Part shown: positions 45,772 through 58,400 of the stretch, one piece after another | Layout: each line of letters opens with the position of its first letter | Numbering within the stretch: position 1 is the stretch's first letter | Assembly: GCA_964036195.1 (NCBI GenBank) | Contig: OZ038457.1 | Location: 21,665,147 to 21,729,146, forward strand | DNA length: 64,000 nucleotides | DNA from: Sphaerolaimus hirsutus | Lineage: Eukaryota > Nematoda > Chromadorea > Monhysterida > Sphaerolaimidae | Direction of reading: 5' to 3' | Translations under genes and position numbers: made by a program | Notes under the pieces: generated by a model | Databases searched by the model: none | What the model was told of the DNA's origin: nothing | Seen by the model: only the letters and a program-made list of their open reading frames with translations

Positions 45772-48700
45772 CTAGACATTGAGCAGCTTTTCATCCTCAT
45801 CATGACTGGCAACTAAGTTCTGATTTTGCTGTTGCCTGAAATCATTTTGAGTTTCCGAAGGGACCCGCAGCGCCGGCTCGTCAACCTAAAATTAGCTTTT
45901 TGCAATGAAAAATGTGGCATAATTTTTTAATGGCATGGAATTTGTTGTCATATTTAAGCAGAGATGACGGAATTTGATAAGTGTTAAAACTTTTACGGTG
46001 GAAATCCGGTATGATCTGCGTAATTCACAATTTACTGTATCCCAATCTTCCAATCAATTACAATCTACCATATCCCAACGGAATAAAAGAACAACAACGT
46101 GCGCGAAACGTTTTTGTGAAATATTAGGAGAAATTCAAAATATGGACCCAGATAAGAGTCAATCCAGTTTGAACCCTACTTTTAGCACCACTTTGTCAAA
46201 AAAAAATTCATTTTCCGATTTATGATAATTTGGCATTCTAAAAGCCACATTTGAAACTTTAGCACATTCTTTCACAGCTACGTTTTGTGATACCAATGCC
46301 GCGTTTATACCTAATCTACGCTCTAAATTTTTCCCAAATCCAGCTTTCTCACGCACACACAGAAATAAAAAAGAACCCAATAACCCCCCACCTGAAATTG
46401 TCCCGCAGTCCCACGGGTGGGACCAGTGTCCCTACTATCTTGTCCTAACGTGGGTCGCACGATGTCGCCCGAATTTATGTCGGACGCCCTACGACGGCGG
46501 CTGTACAGAGATGCCCTCCCGCCACCCGGAGAATCGTGTAGGGTCGCCTCTAGGAGGTCCTGTAGGGGGTTGTGAAATTGGGGTGGGGTGTAGTGGGGGG
46601 TAACCACCCACCCTAAACGAGTTTCGTTTAATTTCTCGGAATAAGGATTGAAAATATTTTCGCTTTACGCAATATTTTCGTCTGACCCGGGGGTCTGGTT
46701 TCAGCCTGGTACGACTCCCACATCCTGAAAAATGTCGAGTCATGCAACTTTTTCGTTTTATTTTTGTAGTCGTGGTTCGACATTTTTCACGACATGACTT
46801 TTAACGCTTTGCATGACATTGACCATTTTAAAGGGCACTTAACAGGGGCGGACTAGGTGGTTTGCAATTTTCCAGGGCATTTTACATTACTTTTGACACT
46901 TTGCATGATATTTGACATTAAATACGGTCTGGGATTGGCACCTGGTCTCTTACTTCAACCCAAGTGAAGGCCAGATAAATTCCAAACGTTACAATCGTCC
47001 ACCAATCACAACAAAACAAAATCCGACTCCGCCCACCTTCGCAGAAGTGCAGCATTGAAGCCAAAATAAATAATTGGGCAACTGGTGGGCGCCCCGCTCT
47101 CCAACAATGTATCGATTGTATGCGGTCCCGCAGATCAAGTAGGAAGCTGTCACAGCCAGTAATCTGGGTTGGAAATTAATTTTGTATTTTTTAAAATTGG
47201 GGCTGGTTTCTTATTTTACTGAAATTTGATTGTAACGATGAGATGGATTTTTCTGGGAAATTGGTATTATCGCTCAATTAAGAGTTTAAATTGTATTGTT
47301 TTTGTTTTATTTAAATATTGGCTGCATTTTACTACTAGTTTGTGAATTTTAAGTTTACCTACTTTGCCGAGACAACATACACACGTTGTACCGAATACCT
47401 ATCGGCAATTTGATAGAAAAATATCGCAAAAAACACACACACACAAACAAGGACGTAGCCAGGGGGGCGGCGGCCCCCTCCTTCCCGGGCTGGACCAAAA
47501 AATGTGCCAGAAATGGCACTTTCAGACGACGATTTTGTCGACAGTTTGAAAAAATTTTTGGGCGCAAGCGCGCATTCTCCCTCCACAACATATCTTTTTG
47601 GCTGACCAGTCTCCGCGGCCTAAAAGACAGTGAAAATGGACTCAATTTCTGTCCATGTCGCTGTATATGCCTGTAAAATACAGACGTACACTGCTGTTTT
47701 GGCGCCAATGCCAACGCCAGTGGCGCCTACGAATGGCGCCAGCGCCATTCCCCTACAACAGGGGTAAAATTTTAGGGCCCCCCGTTCGCCGGCCTCCGTA
47801 TACAATCCGCCCCCCCCCGCTCAAAAATCCTGGCTACGTCCCTGCACACAAACAACTCACAAATAAAAAACCGTTGCAAAAAATCCTGTCGAATTACTTT
47901 CACCATTATCAACAGTGGTCGATTCACTATCACTGGTCACACTAGGCGTAGTATCTCGAACGGGTTTTGTCACTTTTTTCTCTGTTTCACAAGTGCAGAC
48001 ACTTGCCAAAGATAGAACGAAGTTCAATGAACAATCGTTAGTGGAAGGTGGAGAAACCAACACGCCAGCCTGAAATGGGTCGAGAAAGTTGAAAAATTGG
48101 CACGAGTCCAAAAATGATGTTTGTCGCGGTTTAGTCGATTTTGAATTTCTGTGTTGCTATTAGACATCCTCGAATTGCCCCCTAATTGGTACGGTAAACT
48201 TCAATGAATTCAATTCAATTTTATGAATAGTTCAAACGAAGTTTCAACCAAATAGTTTCTCATCATATATAACTTATCTTGTCACTTGACAATGTTAAAC
48301 AGTCGCCCCAGCTATCTTTTTTATTACCCAAAAGACCAAAACATTCAAATCACTTTCATGAATAGTTCAAACGAAGTAAGTTCATTAGCGCCACTCATAG
48401 ACCTTGTAAAATGTAAAATGTTATGCAAAGTGTCAAAAGTAGGGTTCAAACGGGATTGACTTATCGTGATCGGGATCGCCAATCCCGGAAATTATCGGGA
48501 TTCAGGATCCTGTTTGAACCCTAAACACAAGTAAGGTAAAATCTCCTGGAAAATGTCAAACGACAGTAAATTTTTTTTATATTTTCTACCTGCTGTTATT
48601 TTGGAGGTGCCCTTCTATTGGAGGTTATATTAGAAGAAATACGGTACCAAATATTACTCCCGAAAACAAACTGCTTGAAAATCAACCAACCAACCCCCCT

Positions 48701-51700
48701 CATAGTAACTGACCTGTGCCGATTTTTGACATATTATAGTCACAGTTGCGCCAGATTTCGGGCAGCCGGGAAAGCTTGTGTTCACACCACTGTATGCTAT
48801 CGACACAAAATTTGCTGCGAATTTTGGTGGATAATTAGGTGTACGGTAAGTTAAAAGGTGACGGGATTTGCAAAAATGATTTTGGAACATTTCTTTCTTA
48901 ATATTGGAGTTTCTTGATATTTTTCTATAATATTGACATTCAATACATTGGCCCTACGCACACTTACAAACGCATCCAGAATAGCTGATTTTTCTGTATA
49001 ATAACAAGTTCAAAGAGGATCCCAAATGTGCCGAAATATCAACAAACAATCAAATAAGGCCTTTGCCCCCTCAGCTCTAGCCAAATCTTTATTTCCTTGC
49101 GCAGTCCTTGTCAATGGAACATTATCGCACGGTTTGAAAACCGTGTTCAATTTATCCGTGGCGGTAAATCTGAAATTATTTAATAGAATTATTTAATATG
49201 AATGAATGAAAACGAGTGAACGGGATGAAAAGGACAAGTTTTAAAAGCAAAAATTCAGGGTTCGGTCGGATGTCCCACTCATCACAACCGACCCTCAAAA
49301 ACGCAGGATTATCAGCTCTCTATATTGATCGCACATACTTTACAAATGAATTACGATACCTATTCACCCAGGAAAACAGACGCCTTCAAGTGGCTTGGGT
49401 GACTCTTTTTCAGCTGTTGTAACAGGCGCCATGCGTGCCTGCGCATCATCACTGCACCGTGTGTGCTCACATCACAAATAACTCAGTCCCCCAACGTCTG
49501 CATTTACTTGAGTGAACACTTTCAATTTTTGGCATGCGGCGCGGCCTTTGCGCAGCATCACTAATCCCCTTATGCCATAACTTTTGACTATTTGTTTGCG
49601 GCCTATGCACGTGTTAATTGGACACAAATATGGGCTGGGTGGGAAGTGTAAATATCTATTGCATCACAATATAGCTGCACGTGCCGTGGACATTAGAGGT
49701 TGCCGCACGCCAAGTGGATCGCACGCGGCACGCATCAAAGGGAATGGGAATGAAAAAAAGATTGCCGCAATGAAGCTGCACGCTGCATGCATATCGGGGG
49801 GGGGGGATTAAGTGGATGGAATATGGCATGAAACGGCCCATTGTTCAAAAAACTTGACATTCCGTATCATAGTGATTGGTATTATGTATATTATGTTGCT
49901 GTTTTTTGTTCTATTTGTCCATTTGTATAATGCAAATTGATGCATTTTTTATGACAGCCATTTGCCTTGTAGATTTGCAAACATGGCATCACAGCCATGT
50001 TTGCGTGACGACGGGACCCCCCTTATTGCCATATTCCATCCTAGTAAATATCATGGCAATATTACTGCAAACATGGCTGATGGAGGCGTCGGCGTGCCTA
50101 ATTTTGTTGCGCTAGTTGCCACTTCCGACGGCACCGAACTGCGCCGCTTTGAGCGTGTAGGCAACAGGCGTGTGGGGCGGAACGCGTCGCGACATTCTTA
50201 TCGTTGTGCTGGCTGTCATACAGCCAAAAACGGTAAGTAAACAAGTTGGATCACTCGGCGTGCACCATTTTATATGTCTATTTTGCACATCTATTTATAC
50301 GCAGCAGCTGTTTACCTGTAAATGTAAGTTTGAGGCGTGTGCTAGGGTTGGGAACCCGACCCGACATTTGTACCTGAAAACCTAACCCGATACCCAACCT
50401 CAATACCCGAACCGATACCTGACCTCAATACCCGAACCGATACCCGACCTCAATACCCAACCTGATACCCGACCCGAAATTTTTGAAATTCCCAACCCTA
50501 GCGTGTGCAGCAAATCCGTCCAGAAATAACGATGTTTTGAACAAATTTTTTTTACCCACATCTGCATATGTTTGAGTGAAAGTGAAGACACAATTTTGAG
50601 TAAAAAACACAAATGCGCACCCCAAAAATACAAATTTTCATAAATACAAATGCGAAATGCACAAATGCGATCAACGCACAAATTTTCACAAAAAAAAACG
50701 GTATATTTGGAGGGATTAATTTACAGACTAAATATTTACCGCAATGTAATTAAACACATAAACACGCACTACCGCACATGCACAGGCGAAGGCGCGCAAA
50801 CTGGAGTGTGTGCAGCGCGACGCGGAAATGCTGGCTGCGGGTCAAACGGTCGAGCTGCAGCTGCCTGCGCCAGGCGCCCCGCTGGCCGTATACACAGCGG
50901 AACAGCGTGTCACCTTGCTAAGCTACTTGCGCCGCATGGCGCATCTGCTTGGCACTTTCAATTGAACTCTAAGTGCCATAAAGTGACACGCTGTACCGTA
51001 AATATTTACCGCTACTCATATTTACTACAAATATTAAAACTACCTACAGACCGCACACTTTCTCGTGAAATCTATTTACATCCTATTTATTTACGTGAAA
51101 TCCTATTGTTTTATCAAAATATTTATAATTTTCATAGCCTTATTTACCTTATGTATTTATTTGCCACATGTATTTGACTGTATTTACCGCAAAATGTATT
51201 TGTATAATTATTTCCGTCGATCAATTTTTTGCATAAATCGTATCAAGTGGTTCACGGTGAAGTGTGTCAATAAGAATGAAAAAGCGACATATTTTGAAAC
51301 TCAAATACACATGAAATAATGCGGCATGAAGTCCTAACAAACGATGGCATAAACACAGTAGACACAGTCCTTTGATCTGCGCCGTTCCGACCCCTCAAAT
51401 TACAACAGTCACGACACGCAGCGTAAACCATTCCAAGTCAAGGTAGTAGATTACGGTAGTAAAACAAACAAATCAAAAGGTTCCCAAGCTACCGGCTTGG
51501 CTTGGCATTTTCTGGGTGAATAACTACCGGATACGTTACAAATATCTATCTATGGGGCAGATTTTCCACAAAATACCCTTGAAAAATATGTATTTTTATC
51601 AGATGCAACCACAACTATCTTTTTCTAATGATTCCCAAGCCTAAAACTCCAATTTTGGCGACTAAATCAATGTACAGAAAGTGTGAGGTATAAGTCATCA

Positions 51701-52009
51701 GTGACAACATATCACTGAGTACATAAAGTGGCACTTTTCTCGTTATATATCACTTATCTTGTCACTTGACAATGTCACTTAAAAATTCGCCCCAGCCCTT
51801 TTTTGTTACCCAAAAGTCCAAAACAAACTGAAACCCCAAACAAACTCATTTTGTTCCTTGAAAATACAAGCCAAAGATAGGGGGGAATTACCACCAAAAG
51901 AGCCATCCAATTTTTCCACATTACTGCAAGTCGATAGTGTACAGGTGAGCAACGAAAATAGAAATAAAATGCCAATAGGCACTCGCGATCGACCCGACTT
52001 CATATTCAT
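45772..52009 (-). CDS. M6PR: Cation-dependent mannose-6-phosphate-receptor-like sorting receptor
   Basis: Type I membrane receptor of the trans-Golgi/endosome route. Seven minus-strand exons with consistent phases: 52009-51846, 49169-49048, 48814-48714, 48069-47861, 47163-47037, 46559-46392, 45885-45772; 334 residues. It opens with a signal peptide (GILFLFSLLTCTLSTC). The MRH-like ectodomain includes NFVSIAYSGVNTSFPGC, ATVTIIC and DCSLNFVLSLASVC, aligning with IMLIYKGGDEYDNHC, VVMISC and DCFYLFEMDSSLAC of CD-MPR. After a Thr/Ser-rich stem come the transmembrane helix and NRYIVGERGAHQLPNYLFW, the family's membrane-proximal signature. The tail ends DEDEKLLNV, an acidic dileucine (DxxLL) signal like the human DDHLLPM end. 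By eye the sugar-binding Arg and Tyr are not conserved. Start could also be 52003. Confidence 0.85.
46714..46945. repeat. CCTGTAAA-type repeats in M6PR-like intron 5
   Basis: Words TTTTACATTACTTTTGACAC and GACATTAAATACGGTCTGGG, then ATTGGCACCTGG at the right end. These are the same end words as other CCTGTAAA elements, here partly duplicated. Boundaries uncertain. Confidence 0.5.
47448..47844. mobile_element. hAT-like MITE, CAGGGACGTAGCC family, copy 3
   Basis: In intron 4 of the M6PR-like gene, 16 bp inside its 5' splice site. Starts CAAGGACGTAGCCAGG, ends CCTGGCTACGTCCCTG; perfect 8-bp duplication CACACAAA at 47440-47447 and 47845-47852. Opposite orientation to copies 1 and 2. Confidence 0.9.
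48440..48523. mobile_element. Small 84-bp hAT-like element, TAGGGTTCAAACGGG family
   Basis: Starts TAGGGTTCAAACGGGATTG, ends CAGGATCCTGTTTGAACCCTA. It contains only GATCGGGATC-type sequence between the ends. Flanks GTCAAAAG and AACACAAG match at 5 of 8 positions. In intron 3 of the M6PR-like gene. Confidence 0.72.
49984..50964 (+). other. Coding-like orphan locus in M6PR-like intron 1
   Basis: Plus-strand ORF from ATG 49984 (or 49962) to a strong GTAAGT donor at 50233: MASQPCLRDDGTPLIAIFHP to HSYRCAGCHTAKNG. This has codon character and a CxxC. A GC-rich stretch at 50788-50964 has an open frame beginning AKARKLECVQRDAEML and ending LLGTFN then stop. The obvious splice joins do not link these two frames; the in-phase join instead enters an Arg/Ala/Gly-rich frame. 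It could be a degenerate transposon-derived gene (the YRCAGC end is faintly like a FLYWCH finger) or have an unusual splice site. It lies antisense to, and inside, an intron. Confidence 0.35.
50343..50500. mobile_element. hAT-like MITE, TAGGGTTGGG family with ACCCGA array
   Basis: Starts TAGGGTTGGGAACCCGACCC, ends AATTCCCAACCCTA; perfect 8-bp duplication GCGTGTGC at 50335-50342 and 50501-50508. The interior is built from CCTCAATACCCGAACCGATA units. 158 bp, non-coding. Confidence 0.9.
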
Positions 52010-52492
52010 TTTTTCTTTTTTATCGAGAGATATGTTTAGGATACAAACCGTCAGAAAACACAGAAAAAGCTTTGAATCATTCTGCAAGATTAAAAGAGCA
52101 GCTGCTCCGAAAAACCACCGAAAATGTTGAAAATGTATTATGTGAACACTTTTAAGAGTTATTCCAGGTGTACTTAGGACGCACGGTAATTTTCGGTATC
52201 AGGTTCAGTTCGCTTGACACACAGCCAAAAAAGATTGCGAACGAATTTCTAAAAAATAAAATTTCCGGGCCGACATTCGTTTTTCTTCCGTCTTTCAGCC
52301 AGTATACTCCGCAATTCCAATAAATCGACCCCTAAAATCAAAGCAAATTGTTCCATTCTCACCAAAACAGCCTTTTCGATCTATATTTCCACAAATTTGC
52401 TCTCAAATTGACATTTTCGGACATTCACCACCGTTTCAGTACCAGTGTCACCAAAACTAATTTATCTTCCACAGTCGTTTTTCCCGTTCAAA

Positions 52493-55400
52493 ATGCGCTC
52501 TTCAACACTTGGAAGATTATTGTGTACAGTCCGGACTGGCAGATTTGTTCACCATCACGCACAGGCTACAGCGTACACTGCTGACAGGTTAATTGATTAT
52601 AGTACATGCTTGAATAAGATCCTGGGGTATTTTTTTGTGAGGGAAATATTAGGGAGGGTTTAATCAAGGGGGGGGGGGTATTTTTATCGTTGGAATGCAC
52701 ATTGGTTTTGCATGACATTTAACATATTTGTATTTCATTTAACATGACATATGACACTACTGGGTTTTTCCTACGTGCCACCTGATTTCACTTGATGGGA
52801 AATATTCTTTACTTGCGATGAGCTGCATTCCTATTAAAAGCGTCAAATAATTGAAAAAAACACACAGTTTGTGCCGTGTATGCTCCATGCAGTCCACAGT
52901 CATCTAATAATTTTTTATCAGGGAGTTTTCGGTAAGTGTAAATTTTTACCATCTAGGCACTTAGGGGGTGTTATTCAAGGAGGGGGTTAATTTAAAAGTA
53001 TTGACAGCTATTTTAAATGATATTTCCAATCTAACTAATTTTCACATATACTTACTCAGATTGCAACTCAAAAGAAACTCTTTATTCAGCCAGTTGACTG
53101 ATGCAGATGTTTCACATTTTGAGCGAATCGTGGGTTCAGCCAATGTTATCCAGGGGGATGACGTCTCTGGCTACAACGTTGATTGGTTGGGCATTTTTAG
53201 GGGGCGGAGTCAGTGTGTATTGCGACCTGGTAGTGAGAATGAGGTGGGTCACTACATTTGTTTGAGAAATTATGTGTGTTGGGCATTTTTGTGTTGATTT
53301 TTGCCAATGTTGTAAATGCGCTTTCTTATTGCTTCTTGAAAATGGATCATGATTTGATGATAACATTATAAAAAAGACAAAAAAAATTGAACAGACAAAA
53401 AGTCATTTCTGTCAGAAAATTTCGAAAAACTACAGTTCTCACTAGGGTTGGCCGATGTTTTTTTTTAAAGTTTTTTTTTTAAAAAAAACGTTTTTTTTTA
53501 AAAAAAAACATGACGTCCGAAATGTTTTTTTTTTAAAAAAAAACATCGGCCGAAATTTTTAGTACTAAGCACTAGGTATTTTGCAAAATTTTTGCGCGCA
53601 AGCGCGCAATTTCACACACAAATTGACATTGGTGGTTGTTTTCATTGGTTTTGTTGCATTTTTAGTATCAAAACATCCATTTCTATGTGCTACCATGGGT
53701 GAATAAGCCGACATGTTGCTGTAATATATAATATTGAGGTAATGTGCTTCCATGTACCTCCACAGTGTGTAACTTCACTCCAAAAGTAACAACCTCCTTT
53801 TATAACCTTGTTTGATCACCATTCCGTGCCAAACTTTACCTGAAGTCACGAACATTCGACTATAAGGCGATATACGAACGATATGTCGACGAAAAATGGA
53901 TATTTTTGACACAAATCACAACTTATAATGCTATCCCATGGCTCCACAGCCATTATATGGTCATATTTAACATCACAGAGTATTGCCAGTGTCTGATATA
54001 CCTATATATGTTGACACTAGGTCATATCTGGGAGCTTTTAAAAAAAAACGTTTTTTTAAAAAAAAAAACGTTTTTTTTTAAAAAAAAACATTGAGTTAAA
54101 AAAAAACGTTTTTTTTCCAACCCTAGTTCTCACTCGTCCCCTCTGGAGGGCTCCAGAACCTTAGACATCCAAAAATCTATCCGCTCAGATATTGAAAACC
54201 TACAAACCCTAAACTCCACCTATGCAACCTCCCAAAATCCTCCCTCCCTACAAAATTATTCACTCCCAGGTCTGTGCCATTCTGCAACACTGTCACAAGA
54301 GAAATTTGGCCCTGGTCCCCCAGGGGGGTCACACGGGTCTCGTGGGGGGTGGCACCCCTGTTTTTGATGAAGTTGTAGTCAGTTTGGCTAGAATTGACCA
54401 ACATTTTGAGTTTGATCCTGTTGATGGTGGGTTGTTTTTGTGAGGTTTTTTTGGGGGATGTAGATTTTCGTGAGTCATTCTTTTTGGGCTATCGCTTGCG
54501 CGCGACTTTTATTTTGATACGTTTTATTATTGATGCTATCCTGCCGCTGAAAATCATGATTGCATCGAATAGTATATTTTTATAGGGGATAATAATCAAA
54601 TTAATCAATTAAAACAAAAAATAGGAATTCACGCATTATTTACAACGACATCGATCAATTTTAATTATTTGAAATTAATTCACTTTTAATCATTGCATTT
54701 TTAGATATCGATTTGTCGAAATCAAAAAAGTTTTATTATCCCCACCGTACCAAGCGATACCATCAACTGACCGGGCAAATATTTCTGCTAAATGTCACAT
54801 TCAAAGTAGAAAAAATGCACAATTATTTGATACTGGTGACAAAAAATTCGCCCTCGGCAGAAGGTTTCTGCACACGAGTGCATTATTATTTGGCAAAGGG
54901 CCAAATTCTTACAAACATGACGAGAGTACTTCCGGCTTGGCACGGTCTGAAATGAGACATTTTGATCAACATGGCTAGTTTTTATTTTTTGTTTCATAAA
55001 TTTTTTTTTACAATAATCTTTTTTCGCAAACATTTAGGGCACCCCAGAATGGTAGATGTTGGGACTAAGGAAGCCACGAACAGGGTCGCAAAAGTGAAAG
55101 CTACAATTCGAGCGCACCCATCCGTATTCAAAATTCTCAAGGCACAGCAAATTGATGGTAAATAATTGTGTTAAAACATGTTGTTCTTAAAATTGATTTT
55201 GAAAATGATTTTCAGCTGGTTCAGCTAATTCACTCCAAAAGGGCGATGCTATACTTATAGCAAAGTTGGCAGGGATCCAAGCAGCTAAGAAAACATCAGA
55301 TTTGATACCCTTGTGCCATAATTCAGTGCCATTGACCAGTGTGAAATGTGATATTTGGCTGACTGATGGTGCAACTGAAAAAGATGATGGCCAGGTTTGT

Positions 55401-58400
55401 ATTTGAAAGTTTAAAGTGATGAAGTGGTAAGCGACATGAAGTGCTGTCAGTGGTAGTAAAGTTGCAAGTGGTTGTCGAGTAAAGATGACACTTAAAGATG
55501 GGAAGTTAATGTACAAATACGAATTCTTACCATTTGACTTACCCTAACACGTTTCTTGACACTTTGTGGACCAGCGGAATTGGCTGCTGCCATCGTTTGT
55601 TTATTACCGTATTACCTAGAATTATCCCCCCCTCGAAATACCCCCTAAAATTCGGCTGAGGAAATAATACCCCCCCCCCTCCAAATACTCCCTAAAATTG
55701 AGTGTAAAGAGAACGTACATGACAAATACTGCAGTTTGTGATCTGTACACTGCATAACACACGTTAATGTGGAAGCGCTTATGTGTATATGTATACAGTT
55801 ATATATGCCTACAAACACATATACATCTACGTAATTGTTAGATTTTTCTACGTCTGCGTATGGGGAATGTCCGAAAATTTCTGGCGAAATAATAGACCCC
55901 CCTCGAATTATCCCCCCTCAAATTTTGCTGGCGAAATAATAAACCCCCTGGGGGTATTTCGAGGTAATACGGTATTTATGTTTTCATATTTCTAAACTGA
56001 TTGTTCTAACATTTTTTTTGAGATTCTATCAGCACTTTCATTGGGAACTTTTTCAATCTGGGGGTCAGATATAACCGAAACTTCAACCTAAAAGTGTTAT
56101 GTTTATGTATGATTTATTGTATACAAAAATTTATAAAATATCTCCACGTTTTTCACTGGGAATTTTTTCAAGGGTGACCTTATTCAGGTATCATTTAATA
56201 AATTCAGGTCATAAATGTTCGAATATTTATGTTCTGTACATTTATGATCTATGTTCTACACATAAAGAACATGCAACGTTTCAGGTGCATATCTTATCCA
56301 CTGTCTCAACAAATTGGGTCACGGGTGTAGAAATGGAAGCCTACATTTGTACATCTCTAGCCGCTGCCACACTTTATGACATGTGCAAAAGTATACACAA
56401 GGGTGGACTTATTGTCACTGATTTGAGACTTGTGTTCAAAGATGGTGGAAAAAGTGGCAGATATCGTGATGGGGATTTTGAAGTGTGCGATGTATAAAAG
56501 TGATCTAATCTGTTGCTCCATCGATGAGTATCGCGTTTGTTTCGTTTAGCCCACTTTTATAAATATAATTTTGCTGCGCCATTAGTTGACACTAATTGTA
56601 TAAACTGGTTTCCATGTCAATTCAAATTCCAGGCCCTTCTAAACTGCCATTTTTTTCAACACTTTAGTTTCATCGTTTTTTAACAATCGCATTTGTGCTT
56701 TTAATGCGTATTATTTCGGCGAATTTATGAATAAACACATTACATGTTCACCAATTCACAATCGCAATATCTCGTGTCATGAAAAACTTTGAAAACATTG
56801 TCTTTAACGGCGGGATAGCATCTAGAGTTGAGTTTGATTAAAATGAGATTCAAAAAGTTACACAATCAATATCATCGCATTACTAGTGATGGAATGGCGT
56901 CACGGCGATGGGGGGCTATCTGAAGGCGCTAAATGGTGCGCGCCATGGCGCCAATGGCGCTTTGCGCATTTTTTTGGGTAGCGCCATGGCGCTTGGCGCC
57001 GTCTTTTCTGGCGCTTTTTCGTCACTACGCGTTGCACTGCTCTCGCCATCGGTGATAATGGCCCCACACACGCTAGTTGACATCGAAACCAAATGTCAAC
57101 TGGTTCCGTTCCTAATTCAAAGATTGCGGTTGAACGTCGTTCGTTCACTCGTCAGCAAGCTTTGAATCGGAATCGGCACCAGTTGACATTTGGTGTCGAT
57201 GTCAACTAGCGTGTGGGGGCCCATTTCTGCGCGTCACTTTATTCACCAAAATACGGTAGTATCCTTTGCATAGCGTTCATTACGGCGGCATATTTTTGTC
57301 TTAAATCACATTTACGCCAGTCCCAAAGCGCAGGGATACTCGAGTGCTCAGCTGGGTGCATTTTGCAAAATTTGGACGAGAAATTATCCGATTTTGGCTT
57401 TATGATGCCAGTGGATTTGGGCGCCAGAGGCTCCTGCCATATTGGTTTGCATCACATTTTTTACAATTAATTTGAATTTTTTGTAAAAGCAGATACCTTA
57501 GTGACTTTAATATAGCCCCGTCAAACTGGAAATAGGTAAATATCTATGTCTAGAAAAATGGGGAGCGGTTAAACTCTCATCGATAGTGATTGTGAAAAAA
57601 AATTTAATTACCGTATTACCTCGAATTATCCCCCCCTCCCTTGAATTAACCCCCCCCCCCTCGAATAAACCCCCCCTCAAAATGGGCTGGGGAAATAATA
57701 AACCCCCCCCTCGAAATACCCCCCCCCCCTTCGGAATGATGTACGTCATGTACATAATAAATACGTCATGTACGCAATGTACATGATGTATATTACTGTT
57801 TATTTGCATTGCAGCTACACATAGAGTAGTTTGTGTAGCTATCTACGTTTTTATGTCCAAATACACCCTGTTTGGACACATTTATTACCTATTTTGGGTA
57901 CGCAAATGCCTACTATTTAATACGATCCTTACGAAAATTTCTGACGAAATAATAAAACCCCCCTCGAATAAACCCCCCCCCCCTCGAATTAACCCCCCCT
58001 CAAATTTTGCTGGCGAAATAATAAACCCCCATGGGGGTATTTCGAGGTAATACGGTATATATAATCTTAGAAAATCTGTAAAAATTATATCAACATGTAA
58101 TTAAAATTTTTCTGAGAACAGCTGGCAACATTAATCTTATATTTTCTGATACCGTATTACATCAAATTAACCCCCGCTTGAATTAACCCCCCCCCCTCGA
58201 AGTAACTCCCCCCTCGAAATGGGCTGGGGAAATAATAACCTCCCTCGAAGTACCCCCCTCCGGAAGGATGTAAATCATGTATGCAATGTGTTATATATAG
58301 GGTTGGCCGATGTTTTTTTTTAAACGTTTTTTTTTAAAAAAAAACGTTTTTTTTTTAAAAAAAAACATGACGTCCGAAATGTTTTTTTTTAAAAAAAAAC

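Noticed and set aside
50650-51177. 175-residue ORF including an Ala/Arg-rich stretch
   Set aside because: It runs through an AT-rich tail with no coding character and the wrong frame for the better candidate. Kept only as a possible in-phase alternative for the orphan locus.
54962-55048. N-terminal extension of MoaC from ATG 54962
   Set aside because: AT-rich, low-complexity sequence with no family match, and a CATTTAG acceptor directly precedes GGCACCCC.
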